Shown here: in pieces, positions 1-5,375 of the stretch
How positions within the stretch are numbered: the stretch's first letter is position 1
How the letters are laid out: each line of letters opens with the position of its first letter
Assembly: GCA_025363695.1 (NCBI GenBank)
Contig: JANYDI010000179.1
Location: 1 to 8,408 of the forward strand
Direction: 5' to 3'
DNA: 8,408 nucleotides
From: Opitutia bacterium
GTDB taxonomy: Bacteria > Verrucomicrobiota > Verrucomicrobiia > Opitutales > JANYDI01
Program-made: the position numbers and the translations under genes
The notes under the pieces: model-generated
What the model was told of the DNA's origin: nothing
Seen by the model: only the letters and a program-made list of their open reading frames with translations
Database searches by the model: none

Positions 1-43
1 CCCATAGTTAATTTTTAGATAAATTTGATATATTTTAATGAAT

Positions 44-147
44 CGCCCTTACAGGGCTCTGGTTTGTTTTTTACCGTAAGCCCAGGGCTAAAGCCCTGGG
101 CTGACAAGCATTCGCCCCTTCAGGGCTCTCATTTTGTGGTTTGTTTT
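44..147 (+). repeat. REP-like dispersed repeat, copy 1
   Basis: About 104 bp that recur, imperfectly but collinearly, at 3202-3304 and in inverted, shorter form at 3081-3180. Shared landmarks in order are CGCCCTTACAGGGCTCTGG, a T-rich run, a GC palindrome, a second GCCC-TTCAGG-type mini-hairpin, and GTGGTTTGTT. In this copy the central palindrome is a perfect 11-bp stem (79-89 with 92-102) closed by a two-base loop. Such short GC hairpins repeated between genes resemble REP/BIME elements mobilised in trans by Y1-type (RAYT) transposases. No transposase is in this window, so that origin is inference. Confidence 0.8.
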
Positions 148-178
148 AAATAATTATTTATCAACCCTAACGGATCCC

Positions 179-259
179 TTAAAACAGGTTTTAAATTTAA
201 TTGATGACACGCCCTAGATCAGGCTGAGCCCACGCCCTAGATGCGATTCCGAAGGAATC
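179..259. repeat. Cluster of short hairpins and a 12-bp direct repeat
   Basis: The non-coding stretch between the REP-like repeat and the next palindrome holds three small structures. There is a perfect 7-bp inverted repeat (179-185 with 188-194), a direct repeat of CACGCCCTAGAT at 208-219 and 231-242 (23-bp period), and a 6-bp hairpin GATTCC-GAA-GGAATC at 245-259. I see no gene here and cannot assign a function. The direct repeat could be a protein-binding pair or leftover repeat debris. Confidence 0.5.
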
Positions 260-283
260 TGTGGGGAGCCTTGTATCGCTATC

Positions 284-330
284 TGGTGGCGAATTGTAAA
301 AATGCTTTGCATTTTTATAATTCGCCACCA
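284..330. repeat. 47-bp near-perfect palindrome upstream of mutS
   Basis: Two 22-base arms (284-305 and 309-330) are complementary at 21 of 22 positions, the exception being a G-T wobble, and are separated by TTT. It belongs to a class of long AT-rich palindromes seen again at 7571-7619. The beginning of another copy with a very similar outer arm (GTGCGAATTGTTAAA against GTGGCGAATTGTAAA) is cut off by the end of the window at 8394-8408. It is followed at once by the GGATCC hairpin module. It lacks a T-tract, so it is unlikely to be an ordinary terminator. Confidence 0.85.
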
Positions 331-334
331 GGAT

Positions 335-368
335 GGGGATCCAAGGGGTGCAAGCACCCCTTGGCCCT
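335..368 (+). repeat. GGATCC boundary hairpin B1 (inward-facing, mutS left side)
   Basis: GGGGATCC (335-342) runs into a perfect 11-bp hairpin, CCAAGGGGTGC (341-351) with GCACCCCTTGG (354-364), and then the tail CCCTT. Related modules occur at 2972-3015 (inverted), 7620-7656 (same orientation) and 8353-8391 (inverted). The sequence is open in the mutS frame, which creates an artificial 24-residue N-terminal extension if translation is assumed to begin at 333. Confidence 0.8.
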
Positions 369-404
369 TCAATTTTCTTCACCTCCAACTTGCTATACCA
401 CACC

Positions 405-2936
405 ATGAGTCCGATGCAGAGCCAATACGCCACCCTTCGCAGTCAGCTGCCGCAAGACACTCTTTTGCTCTTTCGCCTGGGAGATTTTTATGAATTTTTT
501 GGACAGGACGCGCAGGAGGCCTCGCAAATCCTGGGAATCACGCTGACTGCGCGGCAAGGAGAGCCGATGGCTGGGATCCCGGTGAAGGCTGTGGATGCCT
601 ATGTGCCCAAGCTTTTGGCGGCGGGGAAACGGGTAGCGTTTTGCGATCAAACGGAAACGGCGGTGGCGGGAAAGCTGGTGAAGCGAGAACTGACGCGGAT
701 TTTGACGCCGGCAACGGCTTTGGAGGAGGTCCACCAGCAAGGGAACGCATCTGCCTTTGTGCTGAGCCTGCACAAGGGGCCGCAAGCGGGGCTGTCAGTG
801 GCCTTTATGGATCTATCAGCGGGACGCATCACTATTGCTCATGAAACCAAGCCGGAGGCGCTCTTGCCGCTCTTGGCAGCCCTGTTGCCTAGGGAAATCC
901 TGCTGCCCGAAGGCGAAGAGCAGCGTTGGCAGCGGGATCCTGAGATGGCGGTTTTTAGAGAAGGGGTTGCGGGTATTTTGCAAAATGCCTTGATCGGCAC
1001 GCAGCCTTTGGCTGTGTTTGATGGGCAAAAAGGGCGCCTAAAACTGCAGCAACGCTTTGAGGTGCAAAGCCTTGAGGGGCTTGGGGTGTCGGATACGCAT
1101 CCGGCTTTGGGGGCGGCAGGTGCGCTGTTGCACTATGTCGAAATCCACCTCCAGCAAGCGCCGCAAAACGTGCACGCCCTGCACTGTTACCGGGCTCAGG
1201 AGGCGCTGCTGATAGATCCTTCAACCTTGCGCCACCTCAATGTCTTTTATAGTGGCCACCTCGATCCCTATGGGCGTAGTAGTGAGCAGGATACCCTCAT
1301 TAAGGCCATGGACGCTACCCTGACGGCGGCAGGACGGCGTTTGCTGCGGGAATACTTGGCGACACCGTCGCGTAACTTGGGGCTTTTGACCTGGCGCCAA
1401 GACTGCGTGGCCGATTGGCTCATGAGTAGCGAAGGCGCTCAGGCGGCTTTGCGTATCCAAGAAAGCCTTAAGCAGGTACGCGATTTGGAGCGCTTACTGA
1501 GCCGTTTGCAAAATCGCCTCAAAAACCCGCGTGACCTAGGCGCTCTACGCGACACTTTGGGACAAATCCCAAGCATCCAAGCCGCCCTTGAAGCCGTCAA
1601 GGGAGGCCTGACAACCAGCGGCTTTGGGCAGCGTTTGGGGCAGTTTGAGGAGCTTCAGGAGCAGCTCTGCCTCGCTTTGGCAAAGGACCTCCCAGCGGCG
1701 CTGAGCGACGGCGGCACCTTTCGGGACGCCTTTGATGAAACCCTCGACCATTACCGCTGCTTAAGCCAAAATAGCAAGCAATGGCTCGAACAGTTTGAGG
1801 TCCAAGAGCAGCAACGCAGCGGCATTAAAACCTTACGCATCAAATACAACGGGCAAATGGGCTACTTTATCGAGGTCAGCAAGGCTCAAAAAGAAAAAGT
1901 CCCTAGTGATTACCTCCACCGCCAAAGCATGACCCAAGGCGAGCGTTTTGTGACGCCTGCCCTCACGGAACACACGCAAAAAATCGCCCAGGCCGATGCC
2001 CTGGCACTGCAACGTGAAACGGAGCTGTTTGACACGCTACTGGCTAGCGTCCTTGAAAACGCCCCTGCGTTGCGCCAAACCAGCTTAGCCCTGGCACAGC
2101 TAGACCTCTTTATTGGCTGGGCCAGCTTGGCCAAGCGCTGGAACTATTGCCGGCCGCAGCTAGAGCACTCGGAGCTGTTTCACATCCAAGCCGGCCGCCA
2201 CCCGGTGGTCGAGCAAGCCCTCGAGCACGAACATAACGGCCTGGCGGGCATGCGCACCTTTGTCCCTAACGATTGCCAGCTGAATAGCTACGCTGAGCAA
2301 ATCATCCTGCTGACGGGCCCCAATATGGCTGGAAAATCTACCTACATTCGCCAAGTCGCGCTCATCGCCCTCATGGCCCATGTAGGGGCCTTTGTCCCGG
2401 CAAAAAGCTGCCGTCTGGGGCTTTTGGACCGCATTATGGCTCGCATCGGTGCTCATGACGACCTGGCGCGCGGCCAATCGACCTTTATGGTCGAAATGAT
2501 GGAAACCGCCGCCATCCTCAATACCGCCACGCCCAGCAGCCTGCTGATTTTAGACGAAGTGGGCCGCGGCACCAGTACTTATGACGGCCTGAGCCTTGCC
2601 TGGGCCATCCTCGAAGCCCTCCACGGCACGCAAGCCAGCGGGCCAAAGACGCTCTTTGCCACGCATTATCACGAGCTTACCCAGCTGGAAAAAACCCTGC
2701 CAAGCCTGCGCAACGCCTCTATGGCCGTACGCGAAGACGCTCAGGGTATTGTCTTCCTGAGACAAGTCGTGCCCGGAAGCGCAGGCCGTTCCTATGGTCT
2801 CCACGTTGCCAAGCTAGCCGGCATCCCCAAGCCCGTACTGCAACGCGCCCAAGCGCTGCTGAGTCAGCTGGAGAGGCACTCGAGGGAGGTGCTAAGGGCT
2901 GGGGAGGAGGGGTCGGTGCAAGGAGTGTTGCTGTAG
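405..2936 (+). CDS. mutS: DNA mismatch repair ATPase MutS
   Basis: MutS recognises mismatches and small loops in newly replicated DNA and, with ATP, recruits MutL to start repair in the cytoplasm. From ATG 405 the product has 843 residues, the usual MutS1 length. The N-terminal mismatch-binding domain carries GDFYEFF with the intercalating Phe-Tyr-Glu at 28-30. Connector, lever and clamp regions follow to about residue 560. The ATPase domain has Walker A GPNMAGKS (638-645), STFMVEM (from 692), Walker B LLILDE (Asp717-Glu718) and the FATHYHEL switch (from 751). The extreme C-terminus QGVLL may be a weak sliding-clamp-binding motif. I chose 405 over the upstream in-frame ATG at 333 because residues before 405 are encoded by the boundary repeat and match nothing in MutS. 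No Shine-Dalgarno is visible. A TGC-TATACC extended -10-like sequence lies at 391-399. Base composition shifts from G-rich to C-rich along the gene. The gene stands alone, with repeats on both sides. Confidence 0.97.
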   Translation: MSPMQSQYATLRSQLPQDTLLLFRLGDFYEFFGQDAQEASQILGITLTARQGEPMAGIPVKAVDAYVPKLLAAGKRVAFCDQTETAVAGKLVKRELTRILTPATALEEVHQQGNASAFVLSLHKGPQAGLSVAFMDLSAGRITIAHETKPEALLPLLAALLPREILLPEGEEQRWQRDPEMAVFREGVAGILQNALIGTQPLAVFDGQKGRLKLQQRFEVQSLEGLGVSDTHPALGAAGALLHYVEIHLQQAPQNVHALHCYRAQEALLIDPSTLRHLNVFYSGHLDPYGRSSEQDTLIKAMDATLTAAGRRLLREYLATPSRNLGLLTWRQDCVADWLMSSEGAQAALRIQESLKQVRDLERLLSRLQNRLKNPRDLGALRDTLGQIPSIQAALEAVKGGLTTSGFGQRLGQFEELQEQLCLALAKDLPAALSDGGTFRDAFDETLDHYRCLSQNSKQWLEQFEVQEQQRSGIKTLRIKYNGQMGYFIEVSKAQKEKVPSDYLHRQSMTQGERFVTPALTEHTQKIAQADALALQRETELFDTLLASVLENAPALRQTSLALAQLDLFIGWASLAKRWNYCRPQLEHSELFHIQAGRHPVVEQALEHEHNGLAGMRTFVPNDCQLNSYAEQIILLTGPNMAGKSTYIRQVALIALMAHVGAFVPAKSCRLGLLDRIMARIGAHDDLARGQSTFMVEMMETAAILNTATPSSLLILDEVGRGTSTYDGLSLAWAILEALHGTQASGPKTLFATHYHELTQLEKTLPSLRNASMAVREDAQGIVFLRQVVPGSAGRSYGLHVAKLAGIPKPVLQRAQALLSQLERHSREVLRAGEEGSVQGVLL

Positions 2937-2953
2937 AAAGGGGGAGAGAAAGG

Positions 2954-3029
2954 GCCAAGGGGAGTTCTCATGCCCCCTTGGCGCGCCGAAGCCTTGGCGT
3001 AGGGGGCTTGGATCCCCTATCGGTAGCGA
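2954..3029 (-). repeat. GGATCC boundary module B2 (inward-facing, mutS right side)
   Basis: Starting 17 bases after the mutS stop, GCCAAGGGG (2954-2962) can pair with CCCCTTGGC (2974-2982). Alternatively GCCCCCT (2972-2978) can pair with AGGGGGC (3001-3007). GGATCC follows at 3010-3015, then CCTATCGGTAGCGATT. Read on the - strand this is palindrome-arm, GGGGATCC, GC-rich hairpin, the same order as B1 on the + strand, so the two modules face each other across mutS. The hairpins could slow or end mutS transcription, but no T-tract follows. Confidence 0.65.
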
Positions 3030-3429
3030 TTTATTGGAGCTCTTGCATAACCTCATTAGGCGTGCGACCTGTCCCTTATCAAACCACATTAAGGAGGCCT
3101 GAAGGGCCGGCAGATACGTAGCCCAGGGCGTAAGCCCTGGGTTTAGGGGTGAAATTTTTTTGAGCCCTACAGGGGCGACACTCCTATTCACGTTCTGAGT
3201 GCCGCCCTTACAGGGCTCTGGTTTGTTTTTGATTCTGAACCCAGGGCTTACGCCCTGGGCTACGTATCTGCCGGCCCTTCAGGCCTCCTTATGTGTGGTT
3301 TGTTAGTTAATCAAGTAGGATTAATTACACGTACTAATCTGATTGCTGGGATTTATAATTTTTGGCTTTAAATTGGGTTATGCAAGAACTCTATTAAAAT
3401 ACTACGTATTTTAGATAAATCGCTACCGG
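3020..3429. repeat. Outer inverted repeat enclosing a nested BIME-like element
   Basis: The arm CGGTAGCGATTTA...AGCTCTTGCATAACC (3021-3052) recurs inverted as GGTTATGCAAGAACTCT...TAAATCGCTACCGG (3376-3430). Both ends of the arm match. The right arm holds about 20 extra bases containing a small palindrome AAAATAC-TAC-GTATTTT (3396-3412) that the left arm lacks. The inner REP pair (3081-3301) lies inside. About 75 bases (3302-3374) between inner and outer right arms are AT-rich and contain nothing I can name. Confidence 0.75.
3081..3301. repeat. BIME-like inverted pair of REP units (63-bp arms)
   Basis: The left arm (3081-3142) and right arm (3239-3301) are reverse complements over about 62 bases, differing only near the outer end (ACATTAAGG against ACACATAAGG once inverted). 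Each arm has its own GC hairpin: 3122-3129 with 3134-3141, and 3240-3247 with 3252-3259. A second, imperfect complementarity lies inside (GAGCCCTACAGGGGCG at 3162-3177 against CGCCCTTACAGGGCTC at 3203-3218). The near-identity of the arms implies recent duplication or gene conversion. 3202-3304 is also a direct repeat of 44-147. Confidence 0.85.
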
Positions 3430-3473
3430 ACAGGAAATACAAGGGCCCCCACGGGTCGCGAAGCGATCGGGAG
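3396..3473 (-). repeat. 78-bp dispersed repeat, left copy (inverted relative to 7526-7603)
   Basis: Read on the - strand, this stretch aligns along its whole length with 7526-7603 read on the + strand, at roughly 80% identity by eye. Shared blocks are CGATCGCTTCGCGA, a GTGGG-rich patch, GGTAGCGATTT and AATACGTAGTATTT. The two copies enclose the three unknown genes and brnQ. It overlaps the right arm of the outer inverted repeat. Confidence 0.75.
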
Positions 3474-3482
3474 AGGGCGTAT

Positions 3483-3510
3483 TTAAGTAGACGCTCTACT
3501 TAAGTTTTTT
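3483..3510 (+). terminator. Terminator-like hairpin ahead of the first unknown gene
   Basis: TTTAAGTAG is followed by a perfect 8-bp stem, TTAAGTAG (3483-3490) with CTACTTAA (3496-3503), a five-base loop ACGCT, then GTTTTTTAATTTT. Its shape is that of an intrinsic terminator, although the stem is AT-rich and so weak. It lies only 36 bases before the next start codon and more than 540 bases after mutS. It could shield the unknown genes from upstream transcription or be a leader attenuator. An alternative pairing of AGAGGGCGT (3472-3480) with ACGCTCT (3491-3497) would compete with it. Confidence 0.45.
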
Positions 3511-3545
3511 AATTTTCTGACGATGTAGGTTCTCATAGTTCATTT

Positions 3546-4268
3546 ATGACAACTCCATCCATTCAACCAACAGGCCAACCAACAGGCATTCAAGCTAAAA
3601 GTTTGTCTTCAAAAAAAAAGAGTCCCAGTGCATTGACGCGCCCTTTTACGGCCGCAGCTGGAGGCCTCGATCGTATAGGGACTAAGGGGAATCGCGTGCT
3701 TTCTGAAGTCAATAAGTTGCTTTCTCGGTCTGTGACCACGCAAGACCGCGTGGATATGAAGGTTATCAACGCCATGATTCCTGATCTTATTGAGGCTATT
3801 GTTTCAGGAGAAAATAAACTTCCGATAGCCAAGGATGAAAAAGGAAATCGCTATATTCTTGCGCCTCATAAAGAAATAGATGAATACATAGGAACCGATG
3901 ATTTATTCAACAGATTAGACATAAAAGAATTATATATATCGAAAAATGATCTAAAAAAACTGGAGAATTTTTTAAAATATGAATCCATAACACTGGCTAA
4001 GGATGACGAGTCTTTTAAGTCCCTTTTTGAAGAGCTCGACAAAAAGAGCAAGGATGGCGTGGCTAATAAACTCACTTATCCGGAATTTCTTGGACTTAAG
4101 AGCGTTATTGTAGAAGACGGTGGAGTAAAAAAATCTAAAATAGGAGCCTTTCATGTTCACGGTGAGAGCCAAGGGAAGAGCTTGGAACATGACGATAATG
4201 CCTCGATAAAGGCTCTTATGATTTTATTGGCAGCACATGCGCTCAAGAAGCTAGATATTCAGGGTTAG
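3546..4268 (+). CDS. Hypothetical protein A, divergent member of a three-gene paralogous family
   Basis: I do not recognise this 240-residue protein. Residues 1-40 are polar and Ser/Thr/Pro/Lys-rich with a short tandem QPTG-QPTG, suggesting a disordered tail. Residues 41-65 look helical. Residues about 70-145 (MKVINAMIPDLIEAIV..., KGNRYIL, DIKELYISK, LENFLK) align in order with the domain shared by the next two genes (IMKxIIEDL, GKxVxVT, ADISNLKIDK, FSDFL), with the same spacing apart from small gaps. The rest, to residue 240, has no counterpart there and ends in a hydrophobic helix (ALMILLAAHALKKL). There is no signal peptide or clear transmembrane span. A secreted effector is possible but unproven. 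No Shine-Dalgarno is seen. CATAGT (3534-3539) sits six bases before the ATG, the same geometry as the -10 elements of the next two genes. Composition is AT-richer than mutS. Confidence 0.8.
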   Translation: MTTPSIQPTGQPTGIQAKSLSSKKKSPSALTRPFTAAAGGLDRIGTKGNRVLSEVNKLLSRSVTTQDRVDMKVINAMIPDLIEAIVSGENKLPIAKDEKGNRYILAPHKEIDEYIGTDDLFNRLDIKELYISKNDLKKLENFLKYESITLAKDDESFKSLFEELDKKSKDGVANKLTYPEFLGLKSVIVEDGGVKKSKIGAFHVHGESQGKSLEHDDNASIKALMILLAAHALKKLDIQG

Positions 4269-4293
4269 GTTCATAAAAGTGGGGAAAAAAGAA

Positions 4294-4328
4294 TTGATTT
4301 AATGATAAAACAATGTCACAATTTAACT
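4294..4328 (+). promoter_or_regulatory. Promoter of hypothetical gene B, predicted leaderless
   Basis: TTGATT (4294-4299), 17 bases, CACAAT (4317-4322), then TTAACT and the ATG at 4329. The whole block, including the GGGGAA-plus-A-rich stretch before it, is conserved ahead of the third family gene at the same spacing, with an identical TTAACT discriminator. Seven bases beyond the -10 falls on the A of the ATG, predicting a transcript without a 5' leader. It also argues that the earlier in-frame ATG at 4302 lies in the promoter rather than in the message. Confidence 0.6.
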
Positions 4329-5309
4329 ATGAATTTAGGACCACTCAATAAAGTAGGAGATAAAGTCAAAAGCAGTTTTAATAAATTGAAGAAAACGACA
4401 GGAGCTCTTTCTAGAAAAGCAAGCTTTTTGCCCAAAAATTCTCAAGCTAGAACGAGCGCTTCAAGCAGCAAGGCATTAGCTCTTCTCAGGGAGATTAATG
4501 AAGAGGCTGCATTAAGTAAACCAAAAGTCACATTAAATACACGTTCCAGCCATTCGTTTACAGAGACAAAGACAGTACCAAAACCTCCTTCGGAATCACT
4601 CGCACCTCTCAGAAAAACCTTGTCTCCTCATCTTAGACCTCTTACAAGGCCGATCAAGGGTCCAGGAGAGGCTCCCAAAGCGTTAAGTGCACGTTCCAGC
4701 CGTTCATTGACTCAAGTAGAGACAAAGACAGAAAAGAAACCTTCTTCGAACTTACCTCCTCCTCTTAGACCTTCTAAAAAATCAACAAACCCTCCAACCT
4801 GGGCAAATCCACAGTCATCCACAGCCATCCAGGCTACTCAAAAAGTCGATACCCCTCAGGCACCTAATCCATCACAAGAAAAATTAGTGAGCATTATGAA
4901 AGGTATTATTGAGGACCTGGTGAACCCAGATTCGAAAAATGTAATATTTAAGCATGAAGGAAAGAATGTCTACGTAACGCATAATGGTGAAAAAACTGAC
5001 TTAAGTCAATTAGTAAAAAACGCCGATATCTCCAATTTAAAGATAGATAAAGAATTCTCCGATAAATTTTCTGATTTCTTAGATAAAAAGTATGCCGATG
5101 AGGAGCTTAGCAAAGCAGACTATCAGAAAAGCGGTAGTGAGCTGAGTTATTTGCAATATTTTGCGAAAGAGGCAACAGAGTATTCAGATGGTCGTTTTAA
5201 GCGGGGACTTATGAGCGAAACAGGCTTTCCTCGGGGCTTGGCTACGTACGAGCTTAAGGCTGCGCCTCGGGACTTGCTCTTGCACATTTTTACCAATCAA
5301 ACCCAATAA
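4329..5309 (+). CDS. Hypothetical protein B, Ser/Pro/Arg-rich with conserved C-terminal domain
   Basis: I do not recognise this protein of 326 residues from ATG 4329. Residues 1-165 are basic, low-complexity and probably disordered, with a recurring motif around LSxRSSxSxTxxETKT (DNA copies at 4533-4576 and 4682-4731). A folded-looking domain begins at QKVDTPQAPNPSQEKL (Pro-Ser-Gln-Glu near 181-184) and runs to about 265, with IMKGIIEDL, a predicted beta hairpin KNVYVTHNG, ADISNLKIDKE and FSDFLDKKY. A separate tail, ELKAAPRDLLLHIFTNQ (308-324), is conserved in gene C. There is no signal peptide or membrane span. An upstream in-frame ATG at 4302 would add nine residues. I prefer 4329 because gene C has a stop codon at the matching place and because the promoter overlaps the extra codons. 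The pattern of a disordered N-terminus plus a paralogous C-terminal domain is common in secreted effectors, but this is inference only. Confidence 0.82.
   Translation: MNLGPLNKVGDKVKSSFNKLKKTTGALSRKASFLPKNSQARTSASSSKALALLREINEEAALSKPKVTLNTRSSHSFTETKTVPKPPSESLAPLRKTLSPHLRPLTRPIKGPGEAPKALSARSSRSLTQVETKTEKKPSSNLPPPLRPSKKSTNPPTWANPQSSTAIQATQKVDTPQAPNPSQEKLVSIMKGIIEDLVNPDSKNVIFKHEGKNVYVTHNGEKTDLSQLVKNADISNLKIDKEFSDKFSDFLDKKYADEELSKADYQKSGSELSYLQYFAKEATEYSDGRFKRGLMSETGFPRGLATYELKAAPRDLLLHIFTNQTQ
4533..4731 (+). repeat. Degenerate intragenic repeat in gene B
   Basis: Two copies of a unit encoding roughly LNTRSSHSFTETKT (4533-4576) and LSARSSRSLTQVETKT (4682-4731) are recognisable at DNA level through CACGTTCCAGCC and GAGACAAAGACAG. 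The second is preceded by GGCTCCCAAAGCGTTAA, which recurs three to four times in gene C, so the disordered tails of the two genes are built from the same repeating module. Confidence 0.6.
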
Positions 5310-5340
5310 ATATGTTGTAAAAAAAGGGGAATGAAAAGAC

Positions 5341-5375
5341 TTGATTTAATGAAAAAATAATATCATAATTTAACT
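5341..5375 (+). promoter_or_regulatory. Promoter of hypothetical gene C, predicted leaderless
   Basis: TTGATT (5341-5346), a 17-base AT-rich spacer, CATAAT (5364-5369; five of six to the sigma-70 consensus), TTAACT, then ATG at 5376. An A-rich tract with GGGG precedes it. The block aligns base for base with that of gene B. The predicted start point is the ATG itself. An in-frame TAA at 5358-5360 shows that translation cannot begin upstream in this frame. The block suggests that gene C has its own promoter rather than depending on read-through from B. Confidence 0.65.

Noticed and set aside
333..404. N-terminal extension of MutS from the ATG at 333
   Set aside because: The 24 residues are encoded by the GGATCC hairpin repeat and do not resemble MutS, whose conserved start region fits the ATG at 405 (or Met4 at 414).
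2954..3015. Intrinsic terminator of mutS
   Set aside because: The hairpins are strong but no T-tract follows; they are better explained as the boundary repeat module, though they may still affect transcription.
3081..3301. CRISPR-like repeat cluster
   Set aside because: The repeats are inverted, not regularly spaced direct repeats, with no unique spacers and no cas genes; a BIME-like arrangement explains them.
4302..4328. Start of gene B at the upstream ATG 4302
   Set aside because: The aligned region of gene C has a stop codon, and this stretch overlaps the conserved -35/-10 block, so the conserved ATG at 4329 is preferred.
5332..5360. Small ORF (MKRLDLMKK) upstream of gene C, a possible leader peptide
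   Set aside because: Its initiating ATG is not present in the matching region of gene B, and it lies within the predicted promoter.
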